Shown here one piece after another: positions 55,814 through 64,000 of a DNA stretch of 64,000 nucleotides; positions within the stretch are counted from its first letter, which is position 1, and every line of letters begins with the position of its first letter. The stretch is from contig CP074381.1 of the NCBI GenBank assembly GCA_022041995.1, forward strand, positions 2,852,001 to 2,916,000, written 5' to 3'. A model generated the notes under the pieces. That model did no database searches, had not been told where the DNA came from, and was given only the letters and a program-made list of their open reading frames with translations. The position numbers and the translations under genes were made by a program. The DNA is from Cupriavidus necator. Lineage in GTDB: Bacteria > Pseudomonadota > Gammaproteobacteria > Burkholderiales > Burkholderiaceae.

Positions 55814-56794
55814 TCACATGCGCAGCAGCACCGCGCCCCAGGTGAAGCCGCCGCCCACGCCTTCCATCAGCACGGTCTGGCCCGGGCGGATGCGGCCGTC
55901 GCGCACCGCGACGTCCAGCGCCAGCGGGATCGACGCGGCCGAGGTGTTGCCGTGCTCGTGCACGGTGGCGACCATGCGCTCCGCCGGCATGCCCAGCTTC
56001 CTGGCCGTGCCCTGCATGATGCGGATATTGGCCTGATGCGGGATCAGCCAGTCGACCTGGCCGGGCGTCACGCTGGCGGCCTCCATGGCTTCGCGCGCAA
56101 CCTTGTCCAGCACGTTCACGGCCAGCTTGAACACGGCCTGGCCGTCCATGTGCAGGAACGGGTTGCCAGTGATATTGCCGCCCGCGACGTTGCCCGGCAC
56201 GCACAGGATGTCGACCTGGCTGCCGTCCGAGTGCATCGCGGTAGACAGGATGCCGGGCTCGTCGGACGCCGACAGCACCACGGCGCCGGCGCCGTCGCCG
56301 AACAGCACGCAGGTGGTGCGGTCATTGAAGTCCAGGATGCGCGAGAACACCTCGGTGCCGATCACCAGCACGTTGCGGTGCGAGCCGCTGCGGATGAACT
56401 TGTCGGCGGTGGCCAGTGCATAGACAAAGCCCGAACACACCGCCTGCAGGTCGAAGGCCGGGCAGTGGTTGGTGATACCCAGCTTTTCCTGCACGATGCA
56501 GGCCGTGCTGGGGAACACAAAGTCCGGCGTCGAGGTGGCGACGATGATCAGGTCGATGTTCTGGCGGTCGATGCCGGCAGCTTCGATGGCCTGCTCGGCA
56601 GCCTTGACCGCGAGATCGCTGCTGGTCACATCCGGCTCGGCCCAGTGGCGTGCCGAAATGCCGCTGCGCGAGACGATCCAGTCGTCGCTGGTCTCGATGC
56701 CCTTTTCGGCAAGCTGCGCGGCCAGGTCATGGTTGGTCACGCGCCGCGGAGGCAGGTAGCTTCCGGTACCGATGATTTTTGCGTACTTGGTCAT
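55814..56794 (-). CDS. fabH: 3-oxoacyl-[ACP] synthase III
   Basis: Starts fatty acid synthesis by condensing acetyl-CoA with malonyl-ACP. The 326 residues contain the active-site Cys ([13 protein letters not shown]), the His and Asn of the triad ([20 protein letters not shown]) and a C-terminal [17 protein letters not shown] at 56794 was chosen because the family begins with [12 protein letters not shown]; the frame is open to 56935. It follows plsX by ~50 bp. Confidence 0.96.
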   Translation of the reverse strand: MTKYAKIIGTGSYLPPRRVTNHDLAAQLAEKGIETSDDWIVSRSGISARHWAEPDVTSSDLAVKAAEQAIEAAGIDRQNIDLIIVATSTPDFVFPSTACIVQEKLGITNHCPAFDLQAVCSGFVYALATADKFIRSGSHRNVLVIGTEVFSRILDFNDRTTCVLFGDGAGAVVLSASDEPGILSTAMHSDGSQVDILCVPGNVAGGNITGNPFLHMDGQAVFKLAVNVLDKVAREAMEAASVTPGQVDWLIPHQANIRIMQGTARKLGMPAERMVATVHEHGNTSAASIPLALDVAVRDGRIRPGQTVLMEGVGGGFTWGAVLLRM

Positions 56795-56846
56795 GTATTG
56801 TCGGATCGTATGGCCCGCAGGCACCCTCGACCGGCGCGCGTGGCGC

Positions 56847-57926
56847 TCAGGCGACGTGGGGGCTGGGATGCGCGCCAGGCACCTCTGTCTCCGGGGCGGG
56901 CTGTGCAGCGCCTGCGGCGCTGGATTTATCGGCAAAAGCCCGGGTGATGCGGGCGATCACGCCATTCTTGGCGGCATCATACCCGCGTTTGATGGCCCAC
57001 TCAAAAGAATGGGCATCAGCCGAGCCATGGCTCTTGATCACCAGCCCGCGCAGCCCAAGCAGCGAGGCGCCGTTGTAGCGCGCCGGGTCGAGCCGCCTGG
57101 CCAGGCGCGACAGCACCGGCATGGCGACCGCGGCCAGCAGCTTGGTGAACCACGAGCGGGTGAATTCTTCCTTGATCATACCGCCGATCATCTTGGCCAG
57201 GCCCTCGGTGCTCTTGAGTGCCACGTTGCCGACAAAGCCGTCGCAGACCACGATGTCGGTAGTGCCCTTGAAGATGTCGTTGCCTTCCACGTTGCCGTAG
57301 AAGTTCAGCTCCGAGGCGCGCAGCAGTTCACCCGCACGCTTGACCACCTCATTGCCCTTGATGACTTCCTCGCCGATGTTCAGCAGGCCCACCGTGGGGT
57401 GTTCCTTGTGGTCGACCACGGCCACCATGGCTTCAGCCATGCGCGCGAACTGCAGCAGGTGCTCAGGCTCGCAGTCGGCATTGGCGCCCAGGTCCAGCAC
57501 GGTGGTGCCCCAGCCTTGTTCGTTTGGAATGGTGGTGGCGATGGCCGGCCGCTCGATGCCTTCGAGCGTCTTGAGCACATAGCGCGATACCGCCATCAGG
57601 GCGCCGGTATTGCCGGCGGAGATGCAGGCACCGGCCAGGCCTTCCTTGACCTGCGTGACGGCGACGCGCATCGAAGAGTCCCTCTTCTTGCGCAGCGCCA
57701 CCTCGACCGGATCATCCATGGTGATGACCTCGGTGGCCTCGACGATAGTCACGCGCGGATGGTCCAGCGCATGCAGCTTTTTCAGCTGCGTCCGGATGGC
57801 GTCGGGCAAGCCGACCAGCACCATCTCGGCGTCGTCGTGGCGGGAAAGAAAACTGATCGCCGCAGGCACCGTCACGGAGACACCGTGATCGCCGCCCATG
57901 CAGTCGATAGCGATTTTGATCGTCAT
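56847..57926 (-). CDS. plsX: Phosphate acyltransferase PlsX
   Basis: Makes acyl-phosphate from acyl-ACP for phospholipid synthesis. The 359 residues begin [20 protein letters not shown], the family signature, and include [16 protein letters not shown] and [15 protein letters not shown]. The start at 57926 has AGGA close upstream; the frame extends to 57962. The last ~30 residues ([18 protein letters not shown]) are a non-conserved tail. A bidirectional hairpin separates it from rpmF, so it probably has its own promoter as well. Confidence 0.95.
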   Translation of the reverse strand: MTIKIAIDCMGGDHGVSVTVPAAISFLSRHDDAEMVLVGLPDAIRTQLKKLHALDHPRVTIVEATEVITMDDPVEVALRKKRDSSMRVAVTQVKEGLAGACISAGNTGALMAVSRYVLKTLEGIERPAIATTIPNEQGWGTTVLDLGANADCEPEHLLQFARMAEAMVAVVDHKEHPTVGLLNIGEEVIKGNEVVKRAGELLRASELNFYGNVEGNDIFKGTTDIVVCDGFVGNVALKSTEGLAKMIGGMIKEEFTRSWFTKLLAAVAMPVLSRLARRLDPARYNGASLLGLRGLVIKSHGSADAHSFEWAIKRGYDAAKNGVIARITRAFADKSSAAGAAQPAPETEVPGAHPSPHVA

Positions 57927-57990
57927 TGTTCCTGGTACGGATAGCGCGGCGGCGCACGCCACGCCCGGCGAGAATCCCGAGCGCCCAACA

Positions 57991-58020
57991 AAAAAGCGGC
58001 AACGATCTTGCCGCTTTTTT
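57991..58020. terminator. Hairpin with terminator form between rpmF and plsX
   Basis: A 12-bp stem AAAAAGCGGCAA/TTGCCGCTTTTT, 5-nt loop, with A-run and T-run making it usable on both strands. It lies between two minus-strand genes usually in one operon, so it may attenuate read-through from rpmF into plsX. Confidence 0.8.
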
Positions 58021-58091
58021 GTCTCTGACCTTTTAGTGTCCGACCTACAGGCATGCGCGAGCGAGACGCAACGTCACGCCGAACGAAGCTA

Positions 58092-58271
58092 TCAGTCGTT
58101 CTTGGTCTTGATGACCTTGCGGCCACGGTAGTAGCCGTTCGGGCTGACGTGGTGACGCAGGTGGGTTTCGCCGGTGGTCGGCTCAACTGCCAGCGGCGCG
58201 GCCGACAGGTGATCGTGCGAACGGTGCATGCCGCGCTTGGACGGCGACTTCTTGTTCTGTTGAACAGCCAT
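58092..58271 (-). CDS. rpmF: 50S ribosomal protein L32
   Basis: Large-subunit ribosomal protein of 59 residues starting [19 protein letters not shown] and ending [10 protein letters not shown]. It lacks the zinc-binding Cys pairs of some L32 forms, as is usual in proteobacteria. AGGAG precedes the start. It lies between yceD and plsX, the conserved yceD-rpmF-plsX order. Confidence 0.96.
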   Translation of the reverse strand: MAVQQNKKSPSKRGMHRSHDHLSAAPLAVEPTTGETHLRHHVSPNGYYRGRKVIKTKND

Positions 58272-58390
58272 GATGACTCCTTCGAGAATTTTTCAATATT
58301 AACACACGCATCCCGCCCAAGGCGTAGCCGGGGCCCGGCCGGATGCTTCAGATTCACCTGCAAGACCTTGCGCACCGCCTCTCGGCGGCA

Positions 58391-58978
58391 TCAATGCCTG
58401 GTCTTCAGGCCGGCCAGCGCCGCAAAGGGCGAAGGCCGCTTTTCTTCCTCAGGCTCAGCCTCTGGCTGCGCCTCGCCGTCCGAACCGGTCACGAGGCTTT
58501 CGTGCACCGTCGGGCAGACGTCATGCTTGGGGGCCACCGGCAACGCCAGCAGCACTTCATCTTCAATCAGTTCCAGCAGCGAGAAATGCTTCGAACCGGC
58601 GATCACGTCGACTTCGTCGTCCATCGGCGCGGCGTCGGCCGCTTCCTCGCTTTCCACCACCTCGAAACGCGTTGCCGTATCGATCGGCTCGGCATAGGGG
58701 GCCAGGCAGCGCTGGCAATCCAGCCATGTCCGGCCCTGCACGGTCACGTCGAGAAACAGCCGCCGCATCACCGGGGCGCCCGGCTCGGCCGCCTCTTCAC
58801 GCATGAAGCCAGTGGCCGTATAGGCAAACGTCTCGTCGGGTGCCGAGGCTGGCGCTTGCGCCGCGGTCTCGGCTAAGATGCGCGGCAAATCCCGCACCGC
58901 CACGTCGCCGGCCAGGCTTTCACCCTTCCGGCACAAGGCGAAGAGATCAAGCGCGCGCAGGTCAATCGGCTGGGTCAT
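58391..58978 (-). CDS. yceD: YceD/DUF177 family protein
   Basis: A 195-residue protein of the DUF177 family, linked to 23S rRNA accumulation and nearly always next to rpmF. Family blocks seen are LDVTVQGRTWLDCQRCLAPY with its CxxC, and LIEDEVLLALPVAPKHD. An acidic C-terminal tail (EPEEEKRPSPFAALAGL) holds the family's Asn/Pro-Phe-type ending. The start at 58978 was chosen over 59020. It heads the unit leading to rpmF. Confidence 0.92.
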   Translation of the reverse strand: MTQPIDLRALDLFALCRKGESLAGDVAVRDLPRILAETAAQAPASAPDETFAYTATGFMREEAAEPGAPVMRRLFLDVTVQGRTWLDCQRCLAPYAEPIDTATRFEVVESEEAADAAPMDDEVDVIAGSKHFSLLELIEDEVLLALPVAPKHDVCPTVHESLVTGSDGEAQPEAEPEEEKRPSPFAALAGLKTRH

Positions 58979-59185
58979 GTGCGTGGCTCCGGTCGCTATA
59001 CAATGACTGGTTCGCCACATTCCACGCCTGTCGGACTACGGGCCGCGCACATTGGCGGCACTGCGCCCGGGTGCGGATGCGGCTAAACGCGCGATTGTAC
59101 GACGTAAACCGCGCCGAGGTCAAAGGTCTTGCAACGCGGGCCGCACCTTTTTGCTGTTTCGCTTCCTGTTCCGATTCCATTACTT

Positions 59186-59785
59186 ATGTCCCCAGACCCC
59201 CGCCCCAGCCTGATCCTTGGCTCCGGCTCACCCTACCGCCGCGAACTGCTGGAGCGCCTGCGCATCCCGTTCGAGGTGGCCGTGCCCGACATCGACGAAA
59301 CCCCGCTTGCTGGCGAAGCGCCCGAAGCCACCGCGCTGCGCTTGTCGCAGCGCAAGGCCGAAGCCATTGCCGCGCGCCATCCGGGCGTGCTGGTAATCGG
59401 CTCGGACCAGGTGCTGACCCTGGACGGCGAACAGATGGGCAAGCCCGGCACGCATGAGAAAGCCGTGGCGCAGCTGCGCCGCATGCGCGGGCGCACCGCC
59501 ACCTTCCACTCGGCCCTGTGCCTGCTGGACGCACGCACCGGCACCGTGCAGTTGGCCGACGTGCAGACCCGCGTGACCATGCGCGACCTGACCGACGCTG
59601 AAATCGAGAGCTACCTGCAGCTGGAGCGCCCCTACGACGTGGCCGGCAGCGCCAAGTCCGAAGGCCTGGGCATCACGCTGCTGGAACGCGTCGAGTCGGA
59701 CGACCCGACCGCACTGGTCGGCCTGCCGCTGATCGCGCTGACCGGCATGCTGCGTCAGGCCGGTTACCCCCTTCTTTCTGCATGA
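59186..59785 (+). CDS. maf: Maf-like nucleotide pyrophosphatase (YceF type)
   Basis: House-cleaning nucleoside triphosphate pyrophosphatase of the Maf family, YceF branch, which hydrolyses m7GTP in E. coli. The 199 residues show SLILGSGSPYRRELLERL, VIGSDQVLTLDGE and a C-terminal GLPLIALTGMLRQAG. The start at 59186 was taken because the family begins there; the open frame runs back to 59129. It is divergent from yceD and followed 16 bp later by the RsmI-like gene. Confidence 0.93.
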   Translation: MSPDPRPSLILGSGSPYRRELLERLRIPFEVAVPDIDETPLAGEAPEATALRLSQRKAEAIAARHPGVLVIGSDQVLTLDGEQMGKPGTHEKAVAQLRRMRGRTATFHSALCLLDARTGTVQLADVQTRVTMRDLTDAEIESYLQLERPYDVAGSAKSEGLGITLLERVESDDPTALVGLPLIALTGMLRQAGYPLLSA

Positions 59786-59801
59786 CCCGCACGAGCCCAC
59801 G

Positions 59802-60533
59802 ATGAGCGGCACTCTTTACCTGATCCCCAACACCCTCGGCAAGCGCGACCAAGCCGACCCGCTGGCCGACGTGATTCCGGCCGGCGTGCAGCAGGTCGCG
59901 GCCAATCTCGATTACCTCGTCGCCGAGAACGCCAAGACCGCGCGCGCCTTCCTGAAGAAGCTGGGCGAGACCACGCCGCTGGCGCGCCCGATCCAGCAGA
60001 TCGAGATCCGCGAGCTGAACGTCAATACGCGCGCCGACGCCCTGGCCGCGCTGCTGGCCCCGCTCGAAGCCGGCCGCGACGGCGGCCTGCTGTCCGAAGC
60101 CGGCGTGCCGGCGGTGGCCGACCCCGGCGCCGACCTGGTGCGGCTGGCCCATGCGCGCCGCATCCGCGTGCGGCCGCTGGTCGGGCCCAGCTCGATCCTG
60201 CTGGCGGTGATGGGCTCGGGCCTGAACGGCCAGAGCTTTGCCTTCAACGGCTACCTGCCGGTCGATGCCGGCGAGCGCGCGCAGCGCCTGCGCGAGCTGG
60301 AGCAGCGTTCGCGCAAGTCCAGTCAAACCCAGGTGTTCATCGAAACGCCCTACCGCAACGCGGCGCTGCTGGAAGCCATGCGCCAGCACTGCGCCGCCAC
60401 CACGCTGCTGTCCGTGGCCGTAGACCTGACCCTGCCGGGCGAGACCATCGTCACGCTGCCGCTGTCAGACTGGCGCCCCGAGCGGATCGACCTGCACAAG
60501 CGCCCGGCGATCTTCTCGCTGCTGGCCATATAA
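59802..60533 (+). CDS. RsmI-like SAM-dependent methyltransferase (tetrapyrrole methylase fold)
   Basis: A 243-residue methyltransferase of the tetrapyrrole methylase fold. It resembles RsmI (16S rRNA C1402 ribose methyltransferase): GTLYLIPNTLG, LLSEAGVPAVADPGADLVR, GPSSILLAVMGSGLNGQSFA, and TQVFIETPYRN. It differs from true RsmI at the first motif (PNTLGKRDQ for ATPIGNLGD) and is shorter, so it looks like the separate RsmI paralogue common in betaproteobacteria, whose substrate is unknown to me. It follows maf and ends at a hairpin shared with sppA. Confidence 0.85.
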   Translation: MSGTLYLIPNTLGKRDQADPLADVIPAGVQQVAANLDYLVAENAKTARAFLKKLGETTPLARPIQQIEIRELNVNTRADALAALLAPLEAGRDGGLLSEAGVPAVADPGADLVRLAHARRIRVRPLVGPSSILLAVMGSGLNGQSFAFNGYLPVDAGERAQRLRELEQRSRKSSQTQVFIETPYRNAALLEAMRQHCAATTLLSVAVDLTLPGETIVTLPLSDWRPERIDLHKRPAIFSLLAI

Positions 60534-60542
60534 GACATGGCG

Positions 60543-60565
60543 AAGGGGGCGCGAACGCCCCCTTT
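60543..60565. terminator. Hairpin between the RsmI-like gene and sppA
   Basis: A 9-bp stem AAGGGGGCG/CGCCCCCTT with a 4-nt loop lies between convergent genes. Short T and A tracts only, so it is of moderate strength. Confidence 0.65.
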
Positions 60566-60590
60566 GCCATTGCCGCAGCACCATCCAGGC

Positions 60591-61775
60591 TCAGTGCATG
60601 CCCTGCATGCGGTTGCTCCACAGCATGGTCTTCATCGCCGCTGAGCCCACCGCCGCGCCAAAGCGCTTGGCCACGCGCTCGGCAATGTTCTCCTTGACGG
60701 TGTAGTCGACGATGTCCGCGGCCTTGAGCACATCGCGCGCGACATAGTCGGTGCTGCCCAGCCCGTCGGCCAGGCCCAGCTCCACGGCGCGCTCGCCCGA
60801 CCAGAACAGGCCGGAAAACAACTCCGGATCATCCTTGAGCCGGTCACCGCGTCCTTCCTTGACCACGTCGATGAACTGCTGGTGGATCTGCTTGAGCATG
60901 GCCTCGGCAAAGGCCTTCTGCTTCGGCACCTGCGGCGAGAACGGGTCCAGCATGCCCTTGTTGGCGCCCGAGGTGTACAGCCGGCGCTCCACGCCCAGCT
61001 TGTCCATCAGCCCGGTAAACCCAAACCCGTCCATCAGCACGCCGATCGAACCCACGATGCTGGCCTTGTCGACATAGATCTTGTCGGCCGCCGCGGCCAC
61101 GTAATAGCCGCCCGAGGCGCAGATCTCTTCCACCACCACATAGAACGGCTTGGACGGATGAAGCGTGCGCAGCCGCTGGATCTCATCGTTGATGATGCCC
61201 GCCTGCACCGGCGAGCCGCCCGGCGAGTTGATCTTCAGGATCACGCCGGCGGCATGGCTGTCAGCGAACGCCGCCTGCAGCGAGGCATTGATCGATTCCG
61301 CGCTGGCCGGGGTGCCCGCGGCGATCTCGCCCTCTAGCGTGACCATGGCCGTATGGCGGCCCGAGGTGCTGATGGCGCCATCGCCCTTGAAGTCGAACAG
61401 CGCGACCAGGGCCAGCGCCAGCAACGCCAACCCGACAAAGCGGAAGAAGATGCGCCAGCGCCGTGCCGCGCGCTGCTCGCGCAGCGATGCGGTCAGCACC
61501 TTTTCCAGCAGATCGCGCTCCCAGCCTGCGCCACCGCCAACCGGGAGCCCCGCGGTGGCACCGGCCATGCGCGCCTCGCGCTCGCGCGCTTCACGCCTTG
61601 CCGCGTCGTCGCCGGCGCGCAATTCGTCTTCCAGCGGGTAGTCGGCGCGCGGTGCGGTGACCAGGCGCTCGGATTCCGCCTGGGGCGCCCCTTCGCCCGG
61701 CGCACCCTCGCCGGCTGGCTTGTGCTCGTCCGGCTGACCCGATTCACCCGATGGCGGCTTCTGTTGTTCTGTCAT
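60591..61775 (-). CDS. sppA: Signal peptide peptidase SppA, S49 family
   Basis: Membrane-anchored S49 serine protease that degrades cleaved signal peptides. The 394 residues have a ~105-residue cytoplasmic acidic/Pro-rich N-terminus, one helix (~108-126), and the protease domain with ILKINSPGGSPVQAG, the catalytic Ser in EEICASGGYYVAAAADKIY, and the Lys region LGVERRLYTSGANKGM. It is the short single-domain form. It lies 75 bp downstream of the Rieske gene on the same strand. Confidence 0.92.
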   Translation of the reverse strand: MTEQQKPPSGESGQPDEHKPAGEGAPGEGAPQAESERLVTAPRADYPLEDELRAGDDAARREAREREARMAGATAGLPVGGGAGWERDLLEKVLTASLREQRAARRWRIFFRFVGLALLALALVALFDFKGDGAISTSGRHTAMVTLEGEIAAGTPASAESINASLQAAFADSHAAGVILKINSPGGSPVQAGIINDEIQRLRTLHPSKPFYVVVEEICASGGYYVAAAADKIYVDKASIVGSIGVLMDGFGFTGLMDKLGVERRLYTSGANKGMLDPFSPQVPKQKAFAEAMLKQIHQQFIDVVKEGRGDRLKDDPELFSGLFWSGERAVELGLADGLGSTDYVARDVLKAADIVDYTVKENIAERVAKRFGAAVGSAAMKTMLWSNRMQGMH

Positions 61776-61854
61776 GCAAATCGCTCGTGGAAACGCCTGG
61801 CAACCCAGGCCTGGAAATACAACGGCCGGCCTGACCGCCGGCCCTGCTCGTCAT

Positions 61855-62252
61855 TCAGGCACCGTCCATGCGCGCAGCGATCCGGTATGGCGCTTCCGGC
61901 AGCCAGTAGACGTGGCCGTCGCGCTCCTCGATGCGCAGCTTGGCCAGCGATGCCCGCGGCAGGGACCGCCGACGCACTCGCCGCTGTCCGGCGCATAGAC
62001 CGCGCCATGTGTGGCGCACATCAAGTATAGGCCTGAGGCATCGAAGAACCGGCCTTCCTGCCAGTCCAGCTCCATCGGCACATGGGCACACTGGTTCAGG
62101 TAGCCGTGTGCGGCGCCGTCGAAACGCACCACGAAGGCGCCGATCTCACGCTGGTCCAGCGCCACCGAGAAGCGCACGCCCAGGCCGCCCTCCTCCAGGT
62201 CCGCGGCGGCGCACAGCCGCACCGGCGCCTGGCCGGCCGCTGCCTCAGGCAT
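61855..62252 (-). pseudogene. Rieske 2Fe-2S protein, frameshifted near the C-terminus
   Basis: Small Rieske-type ferredoxin. Both ligand pairs are present in the first frame: CAHVPMELDW and CATHGAVYAP. After ECVGGPCRG the frame turns into HRWPSC and non-family sequence ending at 61851, while the expected continuation (ASLAKLRIEERDGHVYWLPE and on) is in another frame, stopping at 61855. One extra G in the GGG run (plus-strand CCC at 61953-61955) restores a ~132-residue protein. All cluster ligands precede the break. Its start overlaps the phosphatase stop by 8 bp. Confidence 0.82.
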
Positions 62253-62904
62253 GGGCCAGCAGCCAGTCAGTCAGGTCGGGGATGGAGGTCGCGCAATGCA
62301 CCGGCGCCATCGCGCGCAGCGAATCTGCGGGATGTGCGCCATAGCACACGCCAATCCCCTTGGCGCCGGCATTGGCCGCCATCTGCAGGTCATGGGTGGT
62401 GTCGCCGACCATCACCGTGCGCTCCACGTCCTGCCCCAGCTCGCGGGTCAGTTCGTGCAGCATGGCCGGGTGCGGTTTGGAGAAGGTCTCGTCGGCACAG
62501 CGCGTGGCGTCGAACATGCGGGTCAGGCCGCTCGCGGCCAGCGCGCGCTGCAGGCCGACGCGGGTCTTGCCGGTGGCCACGCCAAGAAAATAGTGTTCGC
62601 CGCGCAAGGTCTCCAGCATTTCGCGCACGCCGTCGAACAGTACCAGGTCGGCGTCGCGAGCGAGGAAGTGGTAGCGGTAGCGTTCAGCCAGGCGCGGGTA
62701 GTCGGCGGGGTCCAGCGTCGGCACCGCGTAAGACAGCGCATCCTTCAGGCCCAGCCCGATCACGTGGCTGGCGGCGCTGTCATCCGGCACCGGCAGGCCC
62801 AGGTCGCGGCTGGCAAGCTGGATGCACTTGGCAATGGTCGGGGTCGAGTCCATCAGCGTCCCGTCCCAGTCAAAAACGATCAGGTCAAATTGTTGCCTGG
62901 CCAT
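62245..62904 (-). CDS. HAD-family phosphatase, phosphoglycolate phosphatase-like
   Basis: HAD-superfamily hydrolase, 219 residues, with motif I LIVFDWDGTLMDS (nucleophile Asp and acid Asp), a helical cap, motif II GVATGKTR, the motif III Lys in FSKPHPAM and motif IV MVGDTTHDLQMA. It is closest by eye to Gph-type phosphatases found beside rluC in betaproteobacteria; the true substrate may not be phosphoglycolate. It lies 30 bp after rluC and overlaps the Rieske gene by 8 bp, so rluC-gph-Rieske-sppA is probably one unit. Confidence 0.9.
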   Translation of the reverse strand: MARQQFDLIVFDWDGTLMDSTPTIAKCIQLASRDLGLPVPDDSAASHVIGLGLKDALSYAVPTLDPADYPRLAERYRYHFLARDADLVLFDGVREMLETLRGEHYFLGVATGKTRVGLQRALAASGLTRMFDATRCADETFSKPHPAMLHELTRELGQDVERTVMVGDTTHDLQMAANAGAKGIGVCYGAHPADSLRAMAPVHCATSIPDLTDWLLAHA

Positions 62905-62934
62905 GGCAGTCCTTGTGGCGTTTGATGCACTACC

Positions 62935-63945
62935 CTACTCCGGGGCATGCAGTTCACGCAATTGTTGCAGGAATCCGACGCATTCGTCGGGCAGCGGCGC
63001 TTCCACCGCCAGCGGCTCGCCCGTAGCCGGGTGGATAAACACCAGCCGGTGGGCGTGCAGGAACATGCGCTTGAGGCCCGGCTCGGCGCCGGAGCGCGCC
63101 AGCGCCTTGTTCAGCGAGTAATCGCCATATTTTTCGTCACCGACGATCGGGAAACCCGAGTGGGCCAGGTGGACGCGGATCTGGTGGGTACGTCCGGTCT
63201 TCAGCTCGGCCTCCAGCAGGGTGAACCCCTGGAAGGCCTCGACCCGGTTGAACACGGTGTGCGAGGCCAGCCCGTCGGCCTGCACCCGCACCCGGCGCTC
63301 GCCGTCCGGCGTGCTGTACTTATATAGAGGCAGCTTCACATGCTGGCGCGCGTTCGGGAATTCGCCGGCCACGCAGGCGAAATAGCGCTTGTCCATCGCG
63401 CTGCCGCGAATCTGCTCATGCAGGTGGACCAGCGCCGAGCGCTTCTTGGCCAGCACCAGGATGCCGGAGGTCTCGCGATCGAGCCGGTGCACCAGTTCAA
63501 GGAACTTGGCCTCGGGCCGGGACCGGCGCAATTGCTCGATCACGCCGAAGGCCACGCCCGAGCCGCCGTGCACGGCCACGCCGGCCGGCTTGTTGATCAC
63601 CAGCAACTGGGCGTCCTCAAACAGCACCGGGAATTCGCCCGCCGGCACATGCTGGGCATTGGCCGATTGCGCCGAACTCGCCACCCGCATTGGTGGAATG
63701 CGCACCACATCACCCGACTGCAGGCGATAAGTGGCGTCGATCCGACCCTTATTGACGCGAACTTCCCCCGAACGCAGCACCCGGTAGATATGGCTCTTGG
63801 GCACACCCTTGGCCACCTTCAGCAGGAAGTTGTCAATGCGCTGACCTTCCGAACCTTCGTCAATCGTGACATACGCCACCTGTGGGCTGACCGGCGCAGC
63901 TTCGGCAGCCTTTTCAATTTGATGGCGTAACTCATTCATTTTCAA
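62935..63945 (-). CDS. rluC: 23S rRNA pseudouridine synthase RluC
   Basis: Makes pseudouridines in 23S rRNA. The 336 residues carry an N-terminal S4 RNA-binding domain (GQRIDNFLLKVAKGVPKSHI, RSGEVRVNKGRI) and the RluA-family catalytic domain with Asp in LVHRLDRETSGIL, then GRTHQIRVHLAH and a C-terminal RMFLHAHRLVFIHP. Met at 63939 is a second possible start. It has an intact frame. The 55 bp upstream to the window end may hold the promoter. Confidence 0.94.
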   Translation of the reverse strand: MKMNELRHQIEKAAEAAPVSPQVAYVTIDEGSEGQRIDNFLLKVAKGVPKSHIYRVLRSGEVRVNKGRIDATYRLQSGDVVRIPPMRVASSAQSANAQHVPAGEFPVLFEDAQLLVINKPAGVAVHGGSGVAFGVIEQLRRSRPEAKFLELVHRLDRETSGILVLAKKRSALVHLHEQIRGSAMDKRYFACVAGEFPNARQHVKLPLYKYSTPDGERRVRVQADGLASHTVFNRVEAFQGFTLLEAELKTGRTHQIRVHLAHSGFPIVGDEKYGDYSLNKALARSGAEPGLKRMFLHAHRLVFIHPATGEPLAVEAPLPDECVGFLQQLRELHAPE

Positions 63946-64000
63946 TATAATTTCCTCGCTGTCCCGGCTTGTGGCCGGCAGCGCAAGACCTGTGTAAGCG

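Overview
The window is a GC-rich chromosomal segment from a betaproteobacterium of the Burkholderiaceae, most likely Cupriavidus or a close relative. This rests on gene order: rpoE-rseA-rseB-mucD-glutaredoxin-lepA-lepB-DUF4845-rnc-era-recO-pdxJ-acpS-nagZ, yceD-rpmF-plsX-fabH-fabD-fabG-acpP-fabF, earP next to efp, and uvrC-pgsA followed by tRNA-Gly/tRNA-Cys. Protein similarity was judged by eye, so the genus is an inference.

Layout. 1-4026: a partial EamA exporter, a YqhA-family membrane protein, class I fumarase and glutamate racemase. 4039-6339: a double-AAA+ ATPase. 6619-9523: an iron block with two Fur-box-like sites, a 21-residue peptide, tonB-exbB-exbD, hemP, and a structured untranslated stretch ending in a strong terminator. 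9556-11038: a GlcG/HbpS-type protein, a secreted protein built of 12-residue repeats, and a Tyr/Pro-rich secreted protein.

11270-29478: an 18.2-kb integrated element that has cut a tRNA-Leu(UAA) gene in its anticodon loop. The 5' half (11240-11280) lies left of the element and the 3' half (29479-29524) right of it; the halves share only an 11-bp core, so neither end rebuilds the gene. The element carries a complete, different tRNA-Leu(UAA) at 29227-29312, which probably replaces the lost function. It also encodes a tyrosine integrase, a tape-measure/transglycosylase protein with no other virion genes, a serine recombinase with res-like sites, an excisionase-like protein, a Toprim/helicase replication protein, a long inverted repeat that may be its origin, a RloC/PrrC-like ATPase with a zinc hook, a HEPN (Ymh) protein and a frameshifted ParB-like gene. 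It looks like a satellite or plasmid-like integrative replicon with defence genes.

29615-38826: a YeiH-type transporter with a divergent LysR regulator, a Kef-type antiporter, tRNA-Cys and two tRNA-Gly, pgsA, uvrC, earP and efp. 38847-58978: almost wholly minus strand, holding nagZ to lepA (cell wall, cofactor, RNA processing, secretion), the envelope stress regulon rpoE-rseA-rseB-mucD, and the fatty acid/phospholipid cluster fabF to plsX with rpmF and yceD. 59186-63945: maf, an RsmI-like methyltransferase, sppA, a Rieske protein, a Gph-like phosphatase and rluC.

Three genes (the ParB-like gene, nagZ and the Rieske gene) each carry an apparent one-base loss in a G/C run. That pattern raises the possibility of sequencing or assembly error.
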